Assembly: GCA_963761615.1 (NCBI GenBank)
Contig: CAVXGU010000003.1
Coordinates: 1,488,001-1,552,000 of the forward strand
DNA: 64,000 nucleotides
Origin: CAVXGU01 sp963761615
Lineage (GTDB): Bacteria > Acidobacteriota > Vicinamibacteria > Vicinamibacterales > CAVVIG01
Direction of reading: 5' to 3'
This document shows, one piece after another, positions 44,095 to 50,552 of the stretch (the first letter of the stretch is position 1; each line of letters begins with the position of its first letter). Position numbers and translations under genes: made by a program. Below the pieces are notes generated by a model that saw only the letters and a program-made list of their open reading frames with translations, had not been told where the DNA came from and did no database searches.

Positions 44095-44670
44095 TCAAGT
44101 CGCGAGGTGACTCGTGAGGAGCCCCACGCGCTTGTGGAGCAAGTGGTCCGCGTAATCAATGTGCCGCCGCTTCTGATCGCCACGAGCCTGAACGATCCTG
44201 GCGTCCGTGTCGAAGCTAAAGCCGAACATACGATCTGGTGTGCCGCGGACTGTGCGGCAGGATGACATTAGGTCACGCATTTCCGCCAAGGTGAATAGGA
44301 GAGTCCAGTGGCTGTACCACGTCGCGGTCACAGGCTTGGTTTTGGCGGCGTCTGGCGCGTACATGGCCAGCAACAGAAAGAAATCGGCGTCTGCTGATGG
44401 ATCGAATCGGTTAAACAATGTGCCATAGCGAAACCTCTCCGTCGATTTCCGCTTGGGTGCTTCTTGGGGGTAGGTGCGTGATGCTTTGACTTGCAGAAGG
44501 GCGACTCTGGACGCAGAGTCCGGCCGTTTGTGCACGAGCGCCAGATCGATACCCTTCTCTTGACGTGATGCGGGGACGAAGACCGAGTAATGTTTCGATT
44601 TGGGAAAGCGCTTCGACAACTCTTGCAAGAGTAGGTATTCTGGCCATTGAAGCGTGAACACAGGTTCCAT
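44095..44670 (-). CDS. Putative PD-(D/E)XK nuclease
   Basis: The 191-residue protein contains WPEYLLLQELSKRF near the N-terminus and ASRQEKGIDLALVHKRP followed by VALLQVKASRTYP, which gives the E, D and QxK of a restriction-endonuclease fold. The rest is helical with many aromatic residues. It is divergently placed against a C-protein-like regulator 107 bases away. No methyltransferase gene is visible nearby, so either the unit is not a classical restriction-modification system or protection is provided elsewhere. Confidence 0.6.
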   Translation of the reverse strand: MEPVFTLQWPEYLLLQELSKRFPKSKHYSVFVPASRQEKGIDLALVHKRPDSASRVALLQVKASRTYPQEAPKRKSTERFRYGTLFNRFDPSADADFFLLLAMYAPDAAKTKPVTATWYSHWTLLFTLAEMRDLMSSCRTVRGTPDRMFGFSFDTDARIVQARGDQKRRHIDYADHLLHKRVGLLTSHLAT

Positions 44671-44730
44671 AGGTCAACCGACTCAGGAGATCTCAAGCGA
44701 CTCGCTGGCGTGTCCGCCATTGGCGTTAAT

Positions 44731-44756
44731 ACTTATAGTCTCTGGCCAGCTAAGTC
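44731..44756. promoter_or_regulatory. C-box-like operator between regulator and nuclease
   Basis: ACTTATAGTC at 44,731-44,740 has the ACT-nnn-AGT arms of a C-protein half-site and closely follows the sequence of known C-boxes. A weaker second half, AGCTAAGTC, lies at 44,748-44,756. TATAGT may serve as the -10 box of one of the two divergent promoters. Confidence 0.5.
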
Positions 44757-44777
44757 AAGCACGTCCACGATTCTCGC

Positions 44778-45017
44778 GTGGGCGAGCTGCAGTCGACCTT
44801 CGGGCGCAGGGTGCGCGAGCTGCGAAGAGCGCGTGGCTTCTCGCAGGAAGAGTTGGCGCATCGAGCGGGCCTGCACTACACGTACGTCGGAGGAATCGAG
44901 CGCGGTGAACGAAATCCGGCCCTGATCAACATTGGGAAGATCGCTAGGGCGCTGAGGGTTCCGGTGGCGGAATTGTTTTCGGCGCCTCACGCAGCGCCGA
45001 AGACCAAGACAGGCTGA
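44778..45017 (+). CDS. C-protein-like XRE-family regulator
   Basis: The 79-residue protein starts at GTG 44778. It is one helix-turn-helix domain, RVRELRRARGFSQEELAHRAG and YTYVGGIERGERNPALINIG. The phrase YxxxIERGERNPxLxNIxKIA is the hallmark of restriction-modification controller (C) proteins. It ends with a short basic tail. It would bind the site at 44,731 and regulate itself and the divergent nuclease. Confidence 0.8.
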   Translation: MGELQSTFGRRVRELRRARGFSQEELAHRAGLHYTYVGGIERGERNPALINIGKIARALRVPVAELFSAPHAAPKTKTG

Positions 45018-45180
45018 CACCCAGTGTCTGGAGCCCTCGACTTGAGGGGCGTGGCGGCCCCGCGACAAGCGGTTGGCTAAGACTGAGAACGTTGTGGGTC
45101 AGTTTGAATCGTCTTCGTCCAACCCCTGAGTAACGATCATCGTTGCACCCGAACAGGTTGCGTGAGCTAATCTTAGTGCT

Positions 45181-45573
45181 GTGAGCATGGCCGGCTTCTT
45201 TGAGTCTGTGGGTGCACCGCTTAGGAATGTGCGGAACTCGTGGGGAGCAAGGAGGCCCACAGATGGAGCAATATTTCTGCGGGCGTGGAAGGATGAGTCA
45301 CGCATAGATGCTGAAGGGCAACAGTGGGTGCAGATCGCCTTTCAGTCTGGCAACGGTCACGGCTGGCGTGAGCGCCAGGCGCACGTCGAAGCGATCGAAT
45401 CTGGCGCTCGATGTTTCATCGTTATGTGCGAGGCAGTGGATGTATCAGCTAACCCCCGAAAGGTAGCTGCGTTTGATCACCGCACGGTCCTTGTCGGAGG
45501 CGACATCAAGCGGGAGCATGGAAATACCTGGATTCGAGTAGTGGACCACAAATCGGTCTTTGAAGTCCGATAA
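45181..45573 (+). CDS. Small cargo protein of unknown function
   Basis: The 130-residue protein starts at GTG 45181 or ATG 45187. Its N-terminus NSWGARRPTDGAIFLRAWKD and the segment RERQAHVEAIESGARCFIVM make it look like a family carried near restriction genes, but I cannot name it. No catalytic motif is visible. It lies in the same orientation as the regulator. Confidence 0.6.
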   Translation: MSMAGFFESVGAPLRNVRNSWGARRPTDGAIFLRAWKDESRIDAEGQQWVQIAFQSGNGHGWRERQAHVEAIESGARCFIVMCEAVDVSANPRKVAAFDHRTVLVGGDIKREHGNTWIRVVDHKSVFEVR

Positions 45574-45585
45574 CGCTCAATCTAG

Positions 45586-45696
45586 CCCATTACCCGGGTG
45601 CATCAGATCTTGCGCGTCACACGGGCAATGGAGGCCCGACTCGCCGATCACGTCTGGTCTGTCGAAGAGATTGTCAGACTATTGGAGGCACAGTAA
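45586..45696 (+). pseudogene. C-terminal remnant of a DDE transposase (probably IS1-type)
   Basis: In frame, these bases encode ITRVHQILRVTRAMEARL and then ADHVWSVEEIVRLLEAQ and a stop. This is the usual C-terminus (RVTPAMEAGLxDHVWSxEE) of IS1-type transposases. An in-frame stop lies just upstream at 45,583-45,585 and the rest of the transposase is missing. The stop TAA overlaps the ATG of the next gene (TAATG). Confidence 0.6.
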
Positions 45697-45926
45697 TGGC
45701 TCTCGCGAGATGTGAAGCGCACCCGCCGCAGCCCGGTAAGCAAACGTACGTGAGGAACGTAGCTGCTGCTGGTCGCGGTCTCGTCTGCGGGGCAGACCGA
45801 TGCTTCAACGACGCTCAGATCTGGCTGACTGCCGACGAGCTTCGTGATTATGACAATGGTGAGACGGTGTTCTCAGCGCCAACGGCTGCCGCGAAATTCA
45901 GGGCTCAACGGCGACCATCAAGCTGA
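45696..45926 (+). CDS. Small conserved-looking protein of unknown function
   Basis: The 76-residue protein has a Cys pair CEAHPPQ and VCGADRCFND and the segment DAQIWLTADELRDYDNGETVF. The start ATG overlaps the stop of the transposase remnant, so it could be translated by re-initiation. No function is recognised. Confidence 0.55.
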   Translation: MALARCEAHPPQPGKQTYVRNVAAAGRGLVCGADRCFNDAQIWLTADELRDYDNGETVFSAPTAAAKFRAQRRPSS

Positions 45927-46031
45927 CCCACTACCTAATAACGCCCCCATCTTGCCGGAACCCCATAGCTCGTGCTAGCCTGACCGTAGGCACCGTAAAG
46001 TCGCGCCCGTACCGCACGCCCGGAGACTAGG

Positions 46032-46090
46032 CCGGCGTCCTGCACACGAACCGTCAAGTTCGTCTTGTAGCTGGGCGCCGGTTTTCTTTT
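46032..46090 (+). terminator. Intrinsic terminator with a double stem
   Basis: CCGGCGTCC (46,032-46,040) pairs with GGGCGCCGG (46,073-46,081) with one mismatch. Inside, ACGAAC (46,046-46,051) pairs with GTTCGT (46,058-46,063). The run TTTTCTTTT (46,082-46,090) follows. It ends the right-hand cargo block before the recombinase operon. Confidence 0.65.
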
Positions 46091-46138
46091 GTACCCCGCC
46101 CGGCTCCTCGTCAACCCGTTCAACGCAAGGAGCCCGTC

Positions 46139-46459
46139 ATGAATGCCGCAAGTAATGACACTGCATCGCACAGAGAGATCGCGAGAGCTAAAGCTGCATC
46201 GCTCAGAAAGGTTCCTCAGATAGGCGCTCGTGCAGAATTCAAAACAGAAGCGAAGTGGTTGAAAGCCCTGCTGAATTTGGCCAAGAAGGACGTGGCGGAA
46301 TTTGAGCGGCACGCGGAATGCGAACGCGACGAGCGGCGACGCGACTTCTACATGGCCTTCGCGGACCTGTCGATGGAGATGGTGAAGGCGCTGCGCGACG
46401 AGCTGCGCGCGTCAAAGCGTCAAGAAGCACAGGAACGCGCGCTAGTTGTACACCACTGA
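46139..46459 (+). CDS. Small helical protein, first gene of the recombinase block
   Basis: AAGGAG lies seven bases before ATG 46139. The 106-residue protein is rich in Lys, Arg, Glu and Ala and predicted to be all-helical, with ERHAECERDERRRDFYMAF in the middle. No motif is recognised. Confidence 0.6.
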   Translation: MNAASNDTASHREIARAKAASLRKVPQIGARAEFKTEAKWLKALLNLAKKDVAEFERHAECERDERRRDFYMAFADLSMEMVKALRDELRASKRQEAQERALVVHH

Positions 46460-46473
46460 AAGGGTGTACTAAA

Positions 46474-46611
46474 ATGAAAGGGTTCATAAACGGAACCGCC
46501 GGGAGCGTCAACTCCCGGCGGTCCCTGACCCGTCCACTCGACCAGAGCGAGCGAGGCGGGCTCCCGCCATTGTACGCGGGCGCCTCCTTGCCGCAGGAGG
46601 GCGCCCGATGA
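46474..46611 (+). CDS. Possible 45-residue leader-type protein
   Basis: ATG 46474 opens a frame of 45 codons (starting MKGFINGTAGSVNSRR) whose stop overlaps the start of the next gene (ATGA). No clear ribosome site precedes it. It spans a strong hairpin at 46,495-46,522, so it may be a translated leader rather than a functional protein. Confidence 0.35.
   Translation: MKGFINGTAGSVNSRRSLTRPLDQSERGGLPPLYAGASLPQEGAR
46495..46522 (+). promoter_or_regulatory. Perfect 11-bp hairpin in the recombinase leader
   Basis: ACCGCCGGGAG (46,495-46,505) pairs with CTCCCGGCGGT (46,512-46,522) around a six-base loop. There is no T run. It lies upstream of the recombinase operon and could limit its expression. 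Confidence 0.5.
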
Positions 46612-46805
46612 CTTCCGATCACCTCGACGACGATGAAAACGTGAGGGCCATGCGCGAGACCGCGCGCGTGGTCGGCCTGACCACGATGCTGCTTGACTTC
46701 CGCAGCTCGCAGCTCGCCTTGCAGGCCGCCCTCGATCGCGACCGCGCCCGTATCACCCAGGCGCTGGCGTTGCTCGGCGTCTCGGACGAAGGGAGGACGG
46801 CATGA
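46608..46805 (+). CDS. Small protein coupled to the serine recombinase
   Basis: The 65-residue protein is acidic at the N-terminus (SDHLDDDENV) and helical after that (RSSQLALQAALDRDRARITQ). It overlaps both neighbours by four bases. In other serine-recombinase elements a small gene in this place encodes a directionality or accessory factor. That role is only inferred from position here. Confidence 0.55.
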   Translation: MTSDHLDDDENVRAMRETARVVGLTTMLLDFRSSQLALQAALDRDRARITQALALLGVSDEGRTA

Positions 46806-48445
46806 ACGCCGCCATCTACGCCCGAAAGAGCACCGAGCAGCAGGACGTAGCCGACGAGCAGAAGTCCGTCGTCCGGCAGGTGGCCGGGGCGCGGGCCTTC
46901 ATCGCCGAGAAGGGCTGGGCGCTCGACGAGGCGCACGTCTACACCGACGACGGCGTGTCGGGCGCGCTGTTCGCCAACCGGGCGGAGTTCCAGCGAATGA
47001 TGCGTGACGCCGCAGCCGGCGCCTTTCAGGCCGTCGTCTTCTACGATCTGGACCGCTTCGGCCGCAACGCCCGGCAGACGATGCTGGCCCTCAACACGCT
47101 GGCCGACCTCGGTGTGACGATCTGGGACTACAGCACGGGCCAGGCCGTGGACCTCGACTCGTTCGAGGGTGAGATGATGACGTTCATGAAGGCCCGCTTC
47201 GCGCAGCAGTATCGGGATCAGGTGCGCAAGCACACGCGCGACGCCATGCGCCGCAAGGCGGAGCAAGGCTACGTGACGGGGTGCAAGGTCTTCGGCTATG
47301 ACAATCTCCGGATCGGGACGGGCCACGTCGAGCGGAAGATCAACGACGCGGAGGCGGCGGTCGTCCGGGACATCTACGACCGCTTCGCGGCCGGCGCGGG
47401 TGCGCGCGCGATCGCCGACACGCTGAACCGGAAGGGCGTCCCGTCGCCCCGGGCGCAGCAGGGGCGCCCCTGCGGCTGGTCGTCCTCCACGGTGCGCGCC
47501 GTGCTCGAACGGCCGTTGTATCGCGGCGAGGTCGTGTACGGACGGTCAGCCAAAGCCTACGGTCGCGAGCTGGGGAGGTCGAGTGGAAAGAAGCGAGAGA
47601 AGGGCATGGTCGCGTGCCCTGAGGATCGCTGGCTCCGCCTCGATCGACCCGAGCTGCGCATCGTCGACCCCGGTGTGGTTGCGCGCGTCGATGCCAGGCG
47701 ACGGAACCGCCGCGCCCGCTACCTCGCCTCGTTGGCGAAGGGTGGCCGGGTGCCCGAGCGCGCTCACGGCAAGTACCTGTTGAGTGGCGGGATGCTCGTC
47801 TGCCCGACCTGCGGCGGACACTTCGAGGCCAGGATCGCGCCGTGGAAGGGTCAGGCGAACGTCTACATCTGCGGCACCCGGCGCCGCAAGCCGGGCGTCT
47901 GCACGAACGCCTTGGCGCTGCCCATCGCTGAGACGGACGACGCCGTGCTCGACGTGGTGGAGGGTGAGGTGCTCGGCACGCGCTTCATCGAGGAGCTGCT
48001 GGCGCTTGTCGACACGACGCCCGATCCGACGGCGGCGATAGAGGCTGAGCGCGAGCGGCTCGGGCGAGAGATTGCCAACCTGATCGAGAGCGTCGCGAAG
48101 GGCATGCCGGCCGAGGCGATCGCGCCCGTCGTGCGCCAGTATCAGGCCGAGGTCGCCCGGCTCGACGTGCAGCTCCGGACGCCTCGGCCGGCGCCGCCTA
48201 ACCTGGACAAGCTCCGCGCGGCGCTCACGCAGAGGGCGGAGCAGTGGAAAGCTGAGCTGCGGGCCGAGCCCAAGGTGGCGCGGCTGCTACTGCGCCGGCT
48301 CGTCGGTCCGCTCACGTTGTGGGACGCGACCGACCCGGGGCCGGAGTGGGTCGAGTGGGAGGCGTCGGTGACGACCGAGCTGCTGGAAGGGCTTGTCCAA
48401 CTTGGTACGTCCCCAACGGGATTCGAACCCGTGTTTTGGCCTTGA
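46802..48445 (+). CDS. Large serine recombinase (integrase)
   Basis: The 547-residue protein has the resolvase catalytic domain with nucleophile Ser10 in IYARKST, and FYDLDRFGRNARQTM. The recombinase domain follows (AIADTLNRKGVPSPRAQQG). The zinc ribbon has VCPTCGGHFEARI and CGTRRRKPGVCTNA. A coiled-coil segment (EAERERLGREIANLIE) follows. It catalyses integration and, with a partner, excision between attP and attB. Its C-terminus, QLGTSPTGFEPVFWP, is encoded by attR and the tRNA gene, so the pre-integration protein must have had a different tail. Confidence 0.95.
   Translation: MNAAIYARKSTEQQDVADEQKSVVRQVAGARAFIAEKGWALDEAHVYTDDGVSGALFANRAEFQRMMRDAAAGAFQAVVFYDLDRFGRNARQTMLALNTLADLGVTIWDYSTGQAVDLDSFEGEMMTFMKARFAQQYRDQVRKHTRDAMRRKAEQGYVTGCKVFGYDNLRIGTGHVERKINDAEAAVVRDIYDRFAAGAGARAIADTLNRKGVPSPRAQQGRPCGWSSSTVRAVLERPLYRGEVVYGRSAKAYGRELGRSSGKKREKGMVACPEDRWLRLDRPELRIVDPGVVARVDARRRNRRARYLASLAKGGRVPERAHGKYLLSGGMLVCPTCGGHFEARIAPWKGQANVYICGTRRRKPGVCTNALALPIAETDDAVLDVVEGEVLGTRFIEELLALVDTTPDPTAAIEAERERLGREIANLIESVAKGMPAEAIAPVVRQYQAEVARLDVQLRTPRPAPPNLDKLRAALTQRAEQWKAELRAEPKVARLLLRRLVGPLTLWDATDPGPEWVEWEASVTTELLEGLVQLGTSPTGFEPVFWP
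48391..48416 (+). other. attR: left arm of attP plus core CGTCCCCAA
   Basis: GCTTGTCCAACTT (48,391-48,403), the spacer GGTA, and the core at 48,408-48,416 lie within the 3' end of the recombinase gene. The core supplies the last bases of the tRNA-Glu acceptor stem and its discriminator base. The recombinase reading frame thus continues into the tRNA gene on the opposite strand. Confidence 0.85.
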
Positions 48446-48480
48446 AAGGGCCACGTCCTGGGCCTCTGGACGATGGGGAC
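48408..48480 (-). tRNA. trnE: tRNA-Glu (anticodon UUC), attachment site of the element
   Basis: The 73-base gene folds into a standard cloverleaf: acceptor GTCCCCA with TGGGGAC, D stem GTCC/GGAC, anticodon stem TGGCC/GGCCA with loop CTTTCAA (UUC), and T stem ACGGG/CCCGT with TTCGAAT. The discriminator base is G. No CCA follows (it reads TAC), while in the rebuilt uninterrupted site it does. The last nine bases are the integration core. Confidence 0.93.
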
Positions 48481-48493
48481 TGATGGTGAACCC

Positions 48494-48505
48494 GAAATGA
48501 TACCA
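48494..48505 (-). promoter_or_regulatory. Extended -10 promoter of the tRNA gene
   Basis: On the minus strand TGGTATCAT lies about 17 bases before the mature tRNA 5' end. The TGn extension replaces a recognisable -35 box. Confidence 0.5.
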
Positions 48506-48600
48506 CGCAGGCGGACCCCCCTCCTGGGGCGGACCCGCAGGTCTGCGCTACATCGGCAACCCTCCAACCTGCCCGACCCGCCCAACCAGCCCCACCCGCC

Positions 48601-50487
48601 CTACGGCAGCGCGTACACCATCACCGTGTCCGTCGCCACCACCGCCACGTACTGCTTGCCGTTCGACGCCTCATAGCTCATCGGATCGGCGTTGCCGCGC
48701 TTCTCGAGCGTCGTCTCCCACAGCTGCCGCCCGGTCTTCGCCTCGAGCGCCCGGAACCGATTGTCGTCCGTCGACGCCACGAAGAGCAGGCCGCTGCGCG
48801 TCACGATCGGTCCGGCCATCGCCGGCCGGCCGGTGTGCCGCTTGTCGGCCGGCAGCGAGTCCGTGACGCCCAGCGGAATCCGCCACGCGAAGTCCCCGGT
48901 GGATGGATCGACCGCGATCAGCTGGCCCCACGGCGGACGCGTGCACGGCATCGTCAGCCCGTTGAGCCGCACGTCGAAGCTCCCGCGCCCGGCACCGGGA
49001 ACGGTCGGCGTCTTCTTGTCGTAGCCGTCCGCCGTCTTCTCGACCCACCCGAGCGCGCCATCGTCCTGGGTCACGACGAACACGTAGCCGGTGGCCGGAT
49101 CGTGGGCGACGCCGCCCCAGTTGGCGCCGCCGAGCCCGCCCGGGAAGACCAGGGTCAGCGCTGGCGTCGAAGTGTCCGCCGTGTAGCGCCACGGGGTGAA
49201 CGGCCCGTTGTTCCTGACGCCGCCGTCGGTCGCCGCGAGCGCCGCGCAGGCAGCCGCGTGCTCGGGCGTCGTGTCGGCCGCGGTCACGAGATCGGCAGCG
49301 CTGTACGAGTTGCGCGCGATCGGCGGCGGTTTCACCGGGATCGGCTGCGTCGTCGGCATGAGCTCGCCGGGCACGTCGCTCGCCGGCACCGGCGTCTCGG
49401 TCACGCCGTACACGGGCTCGCCGGTGACGCGGTTCAGGATGTACATGTAGCCGGACTTCGTCGTGAGGGCAAGCGCCGGGATCGTCGTCCCGTTGCGGAC
49501 GATGTCGAACAGGCTGGGTGGGGCGGGCGGATCGGCGTCCCAGATGTCGTGGTGAATCGTCTGGAAGTGCCACCGGTACTTCCCGGTGGTCACGTCGACG
49601 GCCACGACCGAGTTGCCGTACAGGTTCGCGCCCTTCCGTGTGCCGCCGTACGCGCCCGGGATCGGCGAGGCGAGCGGGATGTAGAGCAGGCCACGCGCCT
49701 GGTCCATCGTGAAGTAGAACGGCCACGCATTGGCGCCCAGCGCGCCGCGCCAGCTGTCGCCGGCCCACGTGTCGTGGCCGGGATCCCCGGGCTGGGCCAC
49801 CGAGCTGAACTCCCACAGCTTGGCGCCGGTGCGCGCGTCGTAGGCGCGAGGGTTGCCGATCCCGCCCTCCTGGCCGGGGGGCGTATTGGCGCCGACGACC
49901 ACCACGTTCCGGTAGACGAACGGCACCGAGTTGTACGGGATCACCATGTCCACGGTCCCGCCCGCGCCGAACGTCGGGACGGTGTTGCCGGTGGCGGCGT
50001 CGAGGGCCATCAGCCTGGTGCCCGAGGCGAAGATGATCCGGGCAGCGTCCGCGGCGTCGCCGGGCCAGTAGGCGACGCCGCGCCGTGACGGCGCGCCGCC
50101 GGCGACCGGATGACGCCAGATCTCGCGACCGGTCACCGCGTCGAGCGCCACGACGCGGTCCGCGCCCGGCACGTACATCACGCCGTGGACCACGATGGGA
50201 GTGGCTTCCGACGCGAGCGGCCGGGGGCCGCGTCCGCCTCGAGCCGGCGCCGCGGGCGCCGAGGAAGGCTCGGCGGCGAGGCCGTACGACCACACGTTCG
50301 CCAGCGTCGAAACGTTTGCGGGCGTGATCTGCGCGAGGGGCGAGTAGCCCGTGCCGGCGAGGTCGTGACGATACATCGGCCAGTCGCCGTCGGGTGCCGC
50401 CGCCCCGCGCTGCGCATGCGCGTGCTGGACGAACAGGCCGGCGGCAATCAGTCCGCCAGCCAGCAGGGTGGCCCTCAGCTTCGGCAT
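48601..50487 (-). CDS. PQQ-dependent quinoprotein dehydrogenase, exported
   Basis: The start is ATG 50487 with GGGAG upstream, giving 628 residues. Residues 1-26 are a signal peptide (LLAGGLIAAGLFVQHAHAQ). The rest is an eight-bladed beta-propeller of the glucose/alcohol quinoprotein type. Evidence is WPMYRHDLAGTGYSPLAQI at the N-terminus, repeated GxxxWxx blades such as LDAVTGREIWRH, LDAATGNTVPTF, KTGRQLWETTLEKRG, and TIHHDIWDADPPAPP. It oxidises a sugar or alcohol in the periplasm and passes electrons to quinone. No haem c motif is present. PQQ biosynthesis genes are not in the window. Confidence 0.9.
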   Translation of the reverse strand: MPKLRATLLAGGLIAAGLFVQHAHAQRGAAAPDGDWPMYRHDLAGTGYSPLAQITPANVSTLANVWSYGLAAEPSSAPAAPARGGRGPRPLASEATPIVVHGVMYVPGADRVVALDAVTGREIWRHPVAGGAPSRRGVAYWPGDAADAARIIFASGTRLMALDAATGNTVPTFGAGGTVDMVIPYNSVPFVYRNVVVVGANTPPGQEGGIGNPRAYDARTGAKLWEFSSVAQPGDPGHDTWAGDSWRGALGANAWPFYFTMDQARGLLYIPLASPIPGAYGGTRKGANLYGNSVVAVDVTTGKYRWHFQTIHHDIWDADPPAPPSLFDIVRNGTTIPALALTTKSGYMYILNRVTGEPVYGVTETPVPASDVPGELMPTTQPIPVKPPPIARNSYSAADLVTAADTTPEHAAACAALAATDGGVRNNGPFTPWRYTADTSTPALTLVFPGGLGGANWGGVAHDPATGYVFVVTQDDGALGWVEKTADGYDKKTPTVPGAGRGSFDVRLNGLTMPCTRPPWGQLIAVDPSTGDFAWRIPLGVTDSLPADKRHTGRPAMAGPIVTRSGLLFVASTDDNRFRALEAKTGRQLWETTLEKRGNADPMSYEASNGKQYVAVVATDTVMVYALP

Positions 50488-50552
50488 TGCACGCTCCCGG
50501 TCCATCGTGTTCTGCGTTCTTCCGTGCCCGAGTTCCTGCGTTCGCCAGTTCC

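Larger units (their letters stand above)
34381..48416 (+). mobile_element. 14-kb integrative element in a tRNA-Glu gene, with serine recombinase and primase-helicase
   Basis: Both ends carry CGTCCCCAA (34,381-34,389 and 48,408-48,416), which is part of the 3' end of the tRNA-Glu gene. Outside the left core the chromosome reads CTTGG, so the uninterrupted tRNA would end GGGGACGCCA, that is with its encoded CCA. Inside the element the sequences beside the cores form a perfect 13-bp inverted repeat when joined. A large serine recombinase gene ends at the right junction. Codon use and GC content are visibly more mixed than in the flanks. The contents are replication, TerS-like, regulatory and cargo genes without virion genes. 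Confidence 0.9.

Noticed and set aside
43847..44098. Small minus-strand frame between lipoprotein and nuclease-like gene
   Set aside because: Ser/Arg-rich, no start context, no homology pattern recognised.
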